Source: Palaemon carinicauda (Eukaryota > Arthropoda > Malacostraca > Decapoda > Palaemonidae). Taken from it: DNA of 64,000 bases. The stretch is taken from the NCBI RefSeq assembly GCF_036898095.1, contig NC_090725.1:211953700-212017699 (forward strand), read 5' to 3'. Position numbers and translations under genes: made by a program. Under the pieces are notes generated by a model. The model saw nothing but the letters and a program-made list of their open reading frames with translations, was not told the origin of the DNA and made no database searches. Positions 38,409 through 48,663 of this stretch are shown here, piece after piece (within the stretch, counting starts at the first letter, position 1; each line of letters begins with the position of its first letter).

Positions 38409-38767
38409 TTTTTTGGGCTCAAGCCATGTCGTCCTGATGGAAGGTTCCTTCAGTAGCTTCCTAGGGTATATTTAACTACAGTGGATATTCCCAGAGAATT
38501 AAACTAAAGGTTATCACAGAATTCTAACTTCTGGTGCGAGTACCCTAAAGGTTTCCCTCTAGGACATCGTATATCAACAGGGGACGCATGTATGAACACG
38601 CCACATAGCTATCTGCACCCCATATAGAGTTAACACTTCGATATGGAAAGGTGGCTGAGTAACTGAGGAGCCGTTCCAAAGTTACTCTCATCTGTGGCTA
38701 CTTTTGGTACTCGAGACGTAAACAAACGGGCGCCACTGCTAAATGACGTCACGTCCGTCTTCATCCT
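38409..38767 (+). repeat. DIRS B 5' inverted terminal repeat
   Basis: 38422-38767 is the reverse complement of 46695-47040 with only scattered mismatches. The outermost bases TTTTTTGGGCTCAA differ from the other end. Confidence 0.9.
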
Positions 38768-41202
38768 TTCGCCTGTAGGTCCTACGCTAAGTCGGTTTTT
38801 TTCCAAGTGCCTCCTTTATCTGCTTACATCGCCATTATGTCGCAGCCTTCAGCCTCGCCTTCTTCTGGAAAGTTGAGTACCAGGTCCTAGTACAGTATTG
38901 TTTAAATAAGCTCTGGGCGTAAAGTAACTTCTATTTTTCCTAAAATATTGTGTTTTGTGGCAGAGCTGTGCCGATACCGGAAGCGCCATGACGGCGTCGC
39001 TGTTCACGTTGCATGCTTTATTTAGTTAGCCAGAATAGCCTTCTCCGGTCCTTTAACTAATTAATATCATGTTATTTTGTCTTCATAGCTAGGAAATTAT
39101 TATATCGTGTTTTAGCGCTCGTTAGACTACGGTCGTTGATCGACCCCATACTAGATCGCTAGCCTAGCCCCTAGGCTTGACAGCCTAGTGCTCACTTTAA
39201 TGCATGATATATATCAGTGTTCCTAAGTTAAGTTATGAAGATTTTGGCATTGTTCAACATACTAGTTACTGTGATGTAAGTGTTTTCGCCTTCGGGGACC
39301 ATACAAGGAACTGAGTTGGTTTGTGTACCAACCCCCTCCTAACCTAATGTAGGAACCCTTGTATGCTTCCTATTCCCCTTAGCTACGGGTAATTCCCTCT
39401 GGGTAGCCTTGCTTTTCCCTTATTCTATAATAGGGAGAATCTTGTCTTCACCCAGAGTATTTATCGCTTCTCAGCCTACCCTAAGGGAATGAACCCCCCT
39501 TAGGGTCGTGTCTGAGACATTAGGAAGGGCTCTGTCCTTCCCCAGTTGCACTTGGTTGGGTTACTCCTTCCTCCCTGCATCTAGCAATGTGTCTTTCCAG
39601 GCCTTCCTAGCCTAGGAGTTGGTCCTCCTAATCTAGGCTAAGCTCTGGGGGCAGACTCTGGCTTATTATAGTTTAGGACAGTACATTAGTACTGTACCTG
39701 ATCTGTGCTACCTATCCTAGGTTAGGAGGATAGGGAGTGTTCTCCCTTGCCTTGGTGGCCTCTCTCATACAGAGTCTACCCACTTACGAAAGACCCCTAC
39801 TTCTCCCTCCCCACTCTATCCCTTTGGTGTAGACCTGCCTACACACCCCTGTCCTCGGTCCTACAACTCCTCCCTTGGGTGGAGCGGTAGGGCTAACCTT
39901 GTTCTCCTGCTGAGCTGGCAGCTCTGGTACACATACCCTTCATAGCGTTCTATAAGGGTGGTTGCCGGCGGCGGTCCTGCCGGCGGAGGATTCCCCCTCT
40001 TGAGTGCTCTCTATCCCTCCCTTGGGTTACCTCAGGCTCCCGGCCGTCTACCGGCCCACTGCCGCCGGATGTTAGGAATACCTACTCCTATCATGAGTGC
40101 ACTCTCTCCGGAGGGATGCCGGAGGGGTATAGGATATTACCCCTCCCATCCCTCCTTACCTTTCTCTCTCTCTATCATGGTGCCGGTCCCTTGCCGCCTC
40201 TACTGCCGGCGATAACCGCCACTACCTCAGGTGACCTCTATTCATAAGATACCTCCCCTCTACGACGTCAGCCTACCGCCTACCGGAGGCTGCCACCTTC
40301 CGTTGACATTCCGCCAACGTCCCACCCCTTATATTTACCCTGGTTTACCTAGCGACAGCCGGCCGACTGCCGGAGACTGCCGCCCACCTGCCGGCATTGA
40401 TTGCCGGCAGTCTAGGTATCCGCCCTTTATATATATATATCTTATGAATTGAACTAAGGTTCACCATGCCGTCAGCCTCCGGCTGCCAGAGCCCACCGCC
40501 TCTGCCGGCGATCCGCCGCTGTGCCGGCGGTCGCCACTGTGGTATTGTCCATCTCGGTCGCTCAGTGTGTCCTCCTTGATGTTTTCCACCCTGCAGGACC
40601 GGTCTCCGGCGTGCCGTCGGTCTGCCGGAGTTCCGTCGGTCTGCCGGCGCCCCCTAATGAGGCGCTAAGGGACATGTACCCCTTCCTTGGCTGCCGGTAC
40701 CATGCCGGCAGTCAATCTGATGCAGCCAGATAGCCTGGCCACCTCCATATAGGTATTGTTATACCAACTAATATAGTGGCTATGCTGTTTGATTGTACAT
40801 TACAACATTTCCAGCATACTCTGTGCATCTCAGTGCAGTCGCTTGCCGGAACCTACATATTACTAAGGAGTTTATCCTATTTTCCCCTCTCCCTCACGGC
40901 TCTGAGTGGTCTCAGATCCTTTTACAATCTGCGGACAATTCCTCTTTTAGGAAGCCTAGCTTGGCTCATCCATACGGATTTTCCCTCATTTGAGACCCTC
41001 GGGTCCTAAGGAATTGTCAACGGATAAGGTTACGGTAACCGGCTGGGCAGGATTCACAAGTGTGTGTCTATCTACTTCCCTTCATGCTCATCAATCTTGA
41101 ACATATAATTAATATGCTATTATAGATTAAGCTATTCTTAAGTCTAGAGTAATGTAAGTCATTCTTATGCCTTCCATGTACTCATGATCTCTTTCTTTTA
41201 CA
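38768..41202 (+). other. DIRS B leader, rich in GCCGG motifs
   Basis: No long frame that resembles a known protein. From about 39955 to 40740 the sequence is GC-rich with very many TGCCGGC / CCGGCGG motifs on both strands, able to pair with each other. The end (CTTTCTTTTACAG, 41190-41202) looks like a splice acceptor. Confidence 0.6.
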
Positions 41203-43162
41203 GGAGGAGTATGTGAAGTGTGAAAGTAACTTCTGTGGAGTTAAACACCTGGACTTCTACGGGCACAAGGCATGCCGGACCCACGCCCCCTGCGCCGCCA
41301 AAAAAGGCGACCTTAAATTCTGGGATCCGCAGAACTGTTCAGTCTGCAAGAGTCTTCTTGACGAAGCGTTCAACGATCCTCCTACCACGGAGGTGAAGGG
41401 CATTGCTAGAGAGAAGCTGCGCAAATGGATGCGAGGCTTCCAAAAGAACGCCTCTGGACCTTATCTTCCCAATGAAGATTTGAGGGCCTTGTTTTTTCCG
41501 AAAGCATCCAAGGACTCGGTGATCCCTCCAGAACAAATTCCCACCGTCCAAATAGTGGTCGAACCCGACATCGTCATGGCACAGTCCATGCGTGAGTGCC
41601 ATCTCGATTCCGACAACGTAGAACGTATGTCGGAGGTGTCTGAAGAAACGGAGAAGAATCTCATGGGCGAAGAGCTTGACTATGAGGAAGATCAGGTGGA
41701 ATATCCTGAATCGGAGAACGAGGTCGCTCCAGCTCCCCCAGCAACTCCAGTGTCATCCGAGGAACCTGTTCCTTCGACTTCCGCCACCCTGGATCCTCTT
41801 CCATCGGCCATTCAAGAGGTCTTCAGGATGCTAGAAGCCCTCATGGACAAGAAGCTGAGAGAGACCCAGGAACAATTCCGGACGACTCTCGTCGGCTTCA
41901 AACAAACGAAAAAGATTTCGGTTAAGGACCTCCCCACCTGCTCGGAAGCTAACCCTTGGAGATACGCCGAGCATATGCCAATCACTACTGGCAAAATCTT
42001 CATTAGTGAAAGGGTTGGCTCTATTCTTCTGGAAGAAGTGGAGTTCTTCCCGAACTTTGAGGCTTATCCGGACTGTTACGTCCGGCTCAGGTCCGAACCA
42101 GCCTCAAAAGAAGAGACTGAACCTAAGGAAGTGATAGTGTTCGATCTCGCAAAGGCCCAAGCTATGCTAGCTCAAGCAGTGAAGAGTCGGGGTTTCACAA
42201 ACTCCAAGATGCCAGCGCTGAGCAAGAAGCATCCAACCTTTGTTGCTCCAGCTACTGCGACCTTCCCCTTCGCTGAAAAGGCCTTCCAAGCGGTCATGAA
42301 GGCTATGGAGGAAGGAAAGACTTGCCCTGCACTGGAGGAGTGCAGACCCTTCTCCCTCACTCTTCCCCCCGATGACAGGTACTGGAAAGACGTCCAGCTT
42401 ACTTTCACGGTAGGGAAACTAGAACCTGATGTGGCTGGTCGTCAGTTCAACGAGGACCTCCCACGACTGAATGATCACCTCCTTCGTAGGGAACAGGATA
42501 CTAAGGAGAGACTCGCCGCTTCGCTGTCACATCAGGTACAGCTAGAACTCATGGCCGGGGACACCAGAGTCCCGGACTTTTACATGGTCCTTGCTAAGTC
42601 ACACCTGGCGACTGTGACCAAGGATCTGTACAGTTTTGCTAGGGCTCTCAGAGCCTGTAGGGAATTCGTATTTGCCAGTGCAACGGTGAAACACGAACCC
42701 CGGAGACTGATTTCCTCCAACATCTGGGGCAAACATCTCTTCCCCTCCGCCTTGGTGAAAGAGATAGTGGACAAAGCTGCCACGGAGAACCGGAACCTTC
42801 TCCACAAGTGGGGCATGTCCCGAAAGAGGAAGTCCTCTCAGGACGATGGCCCTCAGCCTAAGAGGAAATCCTCAAAGCCTAGGCCCCAGCAACGTCAACC
42901 AAGATGTCAGTTTCCGGGTCCCGCTACTCCCCAAGTGGCCGCACAGCCACAACAGACCTTTCAACTGGTCCCCCAGCCGGTGGTGTCGCAGTCACCGGTC
43001 TTCACCCCTGCCTATGAGCAACATTCTACTACCTTTCGTCCCAGAGGTAGGGGCTCAGGCAGAGGCTCCGGCAGAGATTCTTCTCGCTGTCCCTCCAGAG
43101 GCAGAGGAGGAAGGGGAGCTAGCGGCCGAGGTAGCAAACCCTCGGGACACCAGAAGCAATGA
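41203..43162 (+). CDS. DIRS B Gag-like protein
   Basis: An open frame of about 653 codons follows directly after TTTCTTTTACAG, starting GAG GAG TAT GTG. It has no ATG in frame until residue 72 or so, which suggests an upstream spliced exon. It begins with a cysteine/histidine cluster (KCESNFC, then HKACRTHAPC and CSVC), has an acidic Glu/Pro-rich middle, a conserved core (LAKSHLATVTKDLYSFARAL, then RACREFVFASATVKHEPR and LFPSALVKEIVD) shared with element C, a basic KRKSS-rich segment and an RGRGSGRGSGR-type RGG tail likely to bind nucleic acid. No classical zinc knuckle is present. The last 317 bp overlap the RT frame. Confidence 0.8.
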
Positions 43163-45041
43163 AGTGCTTCCTGTGGGAGGAAGACTCCGCCAATTCCAGG
43201 ATCGTTGGACCTTCGATCCTTGGGCACACAGCATCGTCAAGAAAGGACTGGGCTGGAGCTGGACTCAACCACCCCCATCCTTCCAGCAATTCTTCCAACA
43301 GTCAAACCCCCTCCTGGAAGAATATGTCCTGGAGCTCTTGAACAAGAAGGTGATCAAGAGGGTAAAGTCAACCAGGTTCCAAGGGAGACTCTTTTGTGTT
43401 CCCAAGAAAGACTCAGACAAACTCAGAGTCATTCTAGACTTGTCCCCTCTCAACAAATTCATTGCGAACAACAAATTCAAGATGCTGACTCTGCAACAGA
43501 TAAGGACCCTTCTGCCTCACAGGGCCTACACGGTCTCCATAGACCTGGCGGATGCCTACTGGCACATTCCAATGAATCGCTACGCTTCCTCCTACCTAGG
43601 ATTTCGACTCCAAAGGAAAAGTTACGCCTTCAGGGCCATGCCCTTCGGGCTCAACGTGGCTCCACGAATCTTCACCAAGCTGGCAGACGCAATCGTCCAA
43701 CAGCTACGTCTTCAGGGCGCCCAAGTGATGGCCTACCTAGACGACTGGCTAGTCTGGTCGACATCGCCTGAAGATTGTCTGAGAGCCTGCAACAAAGTCA
43801 CCCAGTTTCTAGAGCATCTGGGTTTCAAGATAAACGCCGAGAAATCTCGCCTCTCTCCAGCTCAGAAGTTCCAATGGTTGGGAATCCATTGGGACCTTCA
43901 GTCACACTGCCTTTCCATTCCACAGAAGAAAAGGAAGGAAATAGCAGGGTCTGTCAGAAGGCTTTCAAAATCCAAACGGATCTCAAGACGCCAACAGGAA
44001 CAAGTTCTCGGCTTTCTACAGTTCGCCTCAGTGACAAACCCAGTGCTTCGCGCACAGCTAAAGGATGCCGCGGGAGTCTGGAGACTATTCGCATCCATCG
44101 CTCGAAGAGACCTCAAGAGACGGCTTCCGAACAGACTTTGCTTACTTTTAAAGCCGTGTTCAGAAGCAAAGGCCCTGAAAAGGTCCATCCCTCTTCAACA
44201 CCCGCCTCCATCGATCAACATCCACACGGACGCTTCACTGGAGGGTTGGGGAGGTCACTCCCACCAACAGCAGGTTCAAGGAACATGGTCTCCCCTATTC
44301 AAGACGTTTCACATCAACATCTTGGAGGCCATGGCAGTTCTTCTCACCCTGAAGAAACTCTCACCGCCTCCCTCGATCCACATCCGTCTGACTCTGGACA
44401 ACTTGGTGGTAGTCAGATGTCTCAATCGTCAGGGCTCGAGATCGCCCCACATAAATCAGGTGCTCTTCCCTATCTTTCGTTTCGCAGAAAGGAAGAAATG
44501 GCACCTGTCTGCAGTTCACCTACAAGGATTCCGCAACGTGACAGCGGACGCTCTATCAAGGACAAGTCCAATAGAGTCGGAATGGTCCCTAGACGCAAGA
44601 TCATTCTCTTTCATCTCTCACCAAGTCCTGGAACTTCAGATCGATCTCTTCGCGACGAGCGACAACAATCAACTTCCTCGATATGTGGCCCCGTACGAGG
44701 ACCCCAAGGCAGAAGCGGTGGATGCCATGTCCCTGGATTGGAACAGATGGTCCAAGATCTACCTGTTCCCTACTCCCAACCTTCTGCTGAAAGTCCTATC
44801 CAAACTGAGAACCTTCAAAGGGACAGCGGCCCTAGTGGCTCCCAAGTGGCCCCGGAGCAATTGGTATCCCCTGGTCCTGGAGCTGCAGCCCACGCTGATC
44901 CCCCTACCGGGCCCAGTCCTCTCTCAACAAGTACAGAAGTCGACTGTCTTCGCTTCATCACTGAAAGTCAGGGACCTTCATCTCATGATTTTCTCTCCTT
45001 GGCCGCAAAGAAAAGGTTTGGGATCTCGAAGAAAAGCTTAG
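42846..45041 (+). CDS. DIRS B RT-RNase H with methyltransferase-like region
   Basis: The frame is open from 42846, but conserved sequence starts near 43180 (PVGGRLRQFQDRW). RT motifs follow in order: FCVPKKDSDKLRVILDLSPL, VSIDLADAYWHIP, FRAMPFGLNVAP and VMAYLDDWLVW (catalytic YLDD at 43734-43745). RNase H has INIHTDASLEGWGG, NILEAMAVLL, LTLDNLVVVRCLNRQGS and VTADALSR. Next come LQIDLFATSDN, DAMSLDWNRW and LVAPKWPRSNW, the region often compared with DAM methyltransferases; the usual FPP is FPTP here. No inactivating mutation is evident. It copies the element RNA into DNA. How it is translated relative to Gag is not clear; no AUG near the conserved start stands out. Confidence 0.88.
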   Translation: MALSLRGNPQSLGPSNVNQDVSFRVPLLPKWPHSHNRPFNWSPSRWCRSHRSSPLPMSNILLPFVPEVGAQAEAPAEILLAVPPEAEEEGELAAEVANPRDTRSNEVLPVGGRLRQFQDRWTFDPWAHSIVKKGLGWSWTQPPPSFQQFFQQSNPLLEEYVLELLNKKVIKRVKSTRFQGRLFCVPKKDSDKLRVILDLSPLNKFIANNKFKMLTLQQIRTLLPHRAYTVSIDLADAYWHIPMNRYASSYLGFRLQRKSYAFRAMPFGLNVAPRIFTKLADAIVQQLRLQGAQVMAYLDDWLVWSTSPEDCLRACNKVTQFLEHLGFKINAEKSRLSPAQKFQWLGIHWDLQSHCLSIPQKKRKEIAGSVRRLSKSKRISRRQQEQVLGFLQFASVTNPVLRAQLKDAAGVWRLFASIARRDLKRRLPNRLCLLLKPCSEAKALKRSIPLQHPPPSINIHTDASLEGWGGHSHQQQVQGTWSPLFKTFHINILEAMAVLLTLKKLSPPPSIHIRLTLDNLVVVRCLNRQGSRSPHINQVLFPIFRFAERKKWHLSAVHLQGFRNVTADALSRTSPIESEWSLDARSFSFISHQVLELQIDLFATSDNNQLPRYVAPYEDPKAEAVDAMSLDWNRWSKIYLFPTPNLLLKVLSKLRTFKGTAALVAPKWPRSNWYPLVLELQPTLIPLPGPVLSQQVQKSTVFASSLKVRDLHLMIFSPWPQRKGLGSRRKA

Positions 45042-45964
45042 ACTTCCTCGAGGAGTACAAGACAGAGTCTAACAGAAGGCAGTACGAATCGTCCTGGAAA
45101 AAGTGGGTTTCCTTCGTCAAGGCAAAAAATCCTACGAAAATCACCATTGATTTATGCATGTCCTTCTTCATTCACCTTCATGGACAAGGCTTAGCGGCCA
45201 ACACGATTTCCACTTGTAAATCGGCCTTGAATAGACCACTCCTATATGCCTTCCAGATTGATCTGTCCAGTGATATCTTCAATAAACTGCCAAAGGCATG
45301 CGCTAGACTACGCCCAGCACCTCCACCAAAACCTATCTCCTGGTCCCTGGACAAGGTGCTCCATTTTGCCTCTAGCCTGGACAACGATTCGTGCCCTCTG
45401 AAAGACCTGACTCAAAAAGTTATCTTCCTTTTTGCTCTCGCCTCGGGAGCCCAAGTCAGTGAAATAGTGGCATTATCAAGAGAAGAGGGTCATATCCTAT
45501 TCGCCGAGACAGGAGATCTTACCCTCTTCCCCGATCCGATGTTTCTCGCCAAGAATGAACTACCCACCAAGAGATGGGGCCCTTGGAGAATCTGCCCCCT
45601 GAAGAAAGATGTCTCTCTATGCCCAGTGGAGAGTCTTAAGGTCTATCTTCGAAGAACTTCAGACTTCGGTGGAGGACAACTCTTCAAAGGAGAAACATCG
45701 GGTAGCGACCTGTCACTGAAACAACTAAGAGCGAAAATCACCTACTTCATTCGCAGAGCGGATCCTGACAGTACACCCGCAGGTCACGATCCTAGGAAAG
45801 TTGCTTCTTCTCTGAATTTCTTCCAGAGTATGGATTTCGAAAGCCTCAAGAGCTTTACAGGCTGGAAATCATCGCGCGTATTCTTCAAGCACTACGCAAA
45901 ACAGGTGCACGAAGTGAAACATTTCTTGGTAGCTGCAGGTAGTGTTATGAAACCTGCTGCTTAA
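44930..45964 (+). pseudogene. DIRS B tyrosine recombinase, catalytic Arg changed
   Basis: The frame is open from 43775, though the part before about 44930 only shadows the RT frame. The N-terminal SAM-like domain spans KTESNRRQYESSWKKWVSF to STCKSALNRPL. In the catalytic domain the first Arg is Gln (ASGAQVSEIVALS, codon CAA at 45452-45454), whereas element C has GARVSEIVAL. His-x-x-Arg (GHDPRKVA), Trp (TGWKSS) and the nucleophile Tyr (FFKHYAKQ, TAC 45893-45895) are present. No stop or frameshift occurs, so the protein can be made but should be inactive or weak. It overlaps the RT-RNase H frame by about 110 bp. Confidence 0.82.
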
Positions 45965-46562
45965 ATCTGCATAGAACAGTGAGTTACTTGGGACTCTAAC
46001 TCTACGGGTGCCTGTGTTGACCCTATTGTGATACATAGTGATTTAATGGACACTAAGTGTTTCTAATAGACTGTTCTTTACCAAGGTGAAATGTCATAGA
46101 AATTTTACATGCGTGCCACATGCTCTAGAGCATGGAGTGTTTTTTGAACTTTAATAGACTGGCATTCCTCTGGGAACTTGTGTTTCTAAAAATCAAACTT
46201 TTCTTTTCAGACTCAAGATCACCGTCTTTCATTTCTATGTACATTATTCATTATTACTGTAAATAAATTCTATAATCATTATTGTAATTACTTCCATAAT
46301 GATCTGCAATCTTAAAATTAAAATGTCTATTTTATTACCATGTGCGTCTCCTTTCGCTCCTATTCCTTATTAAGAAATATACGATTGTTATAGTTTCATT
46401 TACCGCTTTAATGTATGATCTAAAGAATAATATAAGTAATTATGTTATATACTCACTTATGCCTTGATAATATTCCTACTCGAATATTAACCTTTGTCCT
46501 GTCTCCGAGACCAGCATGATCTCTCCACCGGGTGAGTAGTTCTTCAATGATCGCTTCGAGAA
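45965..46562 (+). other. DIRS B 3' untranslated region
   Basis: AT-rich sequence between the YR stop and the ICR. AATAAA-like words occur (for example AAATAAATTC at 46261), possible poly(A) signals. Confidence 0.4.
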
Positions 46563-46615
46563 GAGCGAAGCGAAAAATCTATTTTTGGGTGAGATGGCCA
46601 TGTCGTCCTGATGGA
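46563..46615 (+). repeat. DIRS B partial internal complementary region
   Basis: GAGCGAAGCGAAAAATCTAT and onward is the reverse complement of 47021-47073 over 53 bp. The other half, complementary to the 5' end of the element and present in A and C, is not found upstream of it. Confidence 0.8.
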
Positions 46616-46694
46616 CCCTCCCGTCTATTCTAGTTCAGCCTTTCAGGCCCCTCCCTGACATACTGTATCGCGGAGATTGGTAGGAGCTGAGCTC

Positions 46695-47081
46695 AGGATG
46701 AAGACAGACGTGACGTCATTTAGCAATGGCGCCCGTTTGTTTACGTCTCGGGTACCAAAAGTAGCCACGGATGAGAGTAACTTTGGAACGGCTCCTCAGT
46801 TACTCAGCCACCTTTCCATATCGAAGTGTTAACTCTATATGGGGTGCAGATAGCTATGTGGCGTGTTCATACATGTGTTCCCTGTTGATATACGATATCC
46901 TAGAGGGAAACCTTTAGGGTACTCGCACCAGAAGTTAGAATTCTGTGATAACCTTTAGTTTAATTCTCTGGGAATATCCACTGTAGTTAAATATACCCTA
47001 GGAAGCTACTGAAGGAACCTTCCATCAGGACGACATGGCTATCTCACCCAAAAATAGATTTTTCGCTTCGCTCAAAATCCG
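46695..47081 (+). repeat. DIRS B 3' inverted terminal repeat
   Basis: 46695-47040 pairs with 38422-38767. The outer end, to CAAAATCCG at 47081, is specific for this side and matches the R' half of the ICR of element C. Confidence 0.9.
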
Positions 47082-47345
47082 TTTTTTAAGTTATTTTGAG
47101 CTACCATATATTGGACCGAAGAGGGGAGATGCAGCAGACGAGAACAGCACTTATATGCAGTTAATTTTTGGAATGTTTAAGATAGGGTGATTCAGGAATT
47201 GCCTCGGGCAAACAATGCACTTAAAGGGTTTCACACAGCACTGCGCACATTAGTAACAAGTAAGCACCCAAACATTTGGAAGCTTATTGATGCTCCGAAA
47301 AGAAGAATTCCTTACACAGACCAAGATAACTCAGGCTCAATGAGG
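47082..47345 (+). pseudogene. MULE transposase, C-terminal part beyond DIRS B
   Basis: The frame resumes with SYFELPYIGPKRGD and after a frameshift LPRANNALKGFHTALRTLVT, then KHPNIWKLIDAPK. This is the conserved end of MULE transposases (NN-x3-GFH...HPNIWK). It continues the protein cut at 38408, with the break inside a T run. Confidence 0.75.
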
Positions 47346-47734
47346 AGATAATCCGCAAATGAAAAAATATCAGGTTAACAGATACGAGAATAAAAAATCT
47401 TGTAGAATCAAATAATGGTGAAGATAAATTACCTTTCTTAAAGGCTATTGCTCATTCATTGCATTAAATTTTCCTATTTCTGGTTTGATATCTTTGATAA
47501 TTTTAAATATCAGTTTCCTTATAATTTTTGAACTTCTATAAATTTATTTTAAATAAAATACCCCTAATTCATAGTTTAAGAAATTTGATAATAGGAAATA
47601 TTATGTATGACTTAATCGATGGTTTAAGCATGACTTTTTATATATAAAGGCTACTTTTTAAACTTTTATTGATTTATTTTGCACAGAATTTTCCTAATTT
47701 ATAAAACTTCTATTCATCTACAGTATTTTTTCTG

Positions 47735-48020
47735 GTCTGGGACCGAATTTTCCTGTACCAAATGTTCTGGGACCTAATTTTCTTGATTTCCAGCACAATA
47801 TGCTAAAATTTTATATCATACTGTACAGTATACGTTTTTTGTTGAAGAAACAAGTTTTTTTTTTTTTTTACACTTTTATTAATAAAACGTGTTTTATTCT
47901 TTGTTTAATTTTTTTCATTAGTTACATTGCAGTTTTCATCGCTAGTATATAAATAATAAAAAATTCTGGCACCAAGTTTTCTGGGACTGAACGTCTGGGG
48001 ACCGAATATTCCGCGACCAA
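47735..48020. repeat. MULE right terminal region with inverted 17-bp iterations
   Basis: TCTGGGACCGAATTTTCC, TTCTGGGACCTAATTTTC, GGCACCAAGTTTTCTGGGAC and GGGGACCGAATATTCC lie in two clusters (47735-47790 and 47965-48020). They are inverted copies of the motif at 36464-36988. Confidence 0.65.
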
Positions 48021-48663
48021 ATTTTTCTGGTCACCATTACTGTATACTGTACTTAATTTACATGAAACTTATGTGTATTGATTGCACAATGTTACATCAT
48101 CCATCAATGCACTATACTTTTTAATCTGTAAGTTTAATCAATATATAGAATCTTTATCAGTAAACAGTTAGTGATAGAATTTGCAACCTACCAATGACAT
48201 CATAAAAAGTTGACAGCTAAGGCATATACTTATTCACCTAGCCCACAAATGCTTATTTTGAGAGCTGACCCCAAAAAAACTGATTATGAACTCATTCCTA
48301 ATTTAAAGGTACATTATGAGTAAACTATGTTTATAACAGGAATTATTTTCAAATATCGTGTAAAGAAAAAATTAATATAGATTTTTCAATTAGGAGAACA
48401 TATCAAGAATTCATAGCACATAAATATTGGATACAAAATCTTCTAAAACCATGTAACTTTTCTTTGCATGTATTACAACCATAAAATTAGAATTAATAAT
48501 GCTCATAAAATCAGTAGGCATGTTTTAGTTTAAAGAGAAAATACCTTTTTCTTTAACTTAGACTCGGATTTAATCAACACTCAAATTCATATAAAAGTGA
48601 AGAGACTTTTGTAAATATTATATTAGCAAAAAATACCAAAACTGAATGCAATAATTTACTTAC
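48021..48663. other. Intron 2 sequence next to exon 2
   Basis: AT-rich; nothing recognised. Confidence 0.4.

Larger units (their letters stand above)
38409..47081 (+). mobile_element. DIRS element B, nearly intact
   Basis: Plus-strand DIRS-type retrotransposon of about 8.67 kb: 5' ITR, 2.4-kb leader, Gag, RT-RNase H-methyltransferase-like, overlapping YR, partial ICR and 3' ITR. The ITRs match over about 345 bp with few mismatches, so the insertion is young. It lies inside the MULE transposase pseudogene, antisense to the host gene, in its 21-kb intron 2. No target duplication is seen, as expected for YR integration. Confidence 0.88.
36989..48020 (+). mobile_element. Mutator-like transposon interrupted by DIRS B
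   Basis: A MULE-type transposase pseudogene (37440-38408 and 47082-47345) lies between end regions carrying inverted 17-bp iterations. Removing the 8.7-kb DIRS B leaves an element of about 2.9 kb, counting the left terminal units that begin at 36464. Exact ends and target duplication could not be fixed. Confidence 0.65.

Noticed and set aside
38836..38885. ATG followed by a Ser/Pro-rich peptide (MSQPSASPSSGK) as the first exon of DIRS B Gag
   Set aside because: Both visible GT sites leave two bases of a codon, and joining them to the acceptor at 41203 gives a stop after three codons. The idea stays possible only if another donor exists.
43775..44900. Long open frame upstream of the YR domain in DIRS B
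   Set aside because: It is Ser/Pro/Arg-rich sequence antiphase to the well conserved RT-RNase H frame; only the part after about 44930 resembles a protein.
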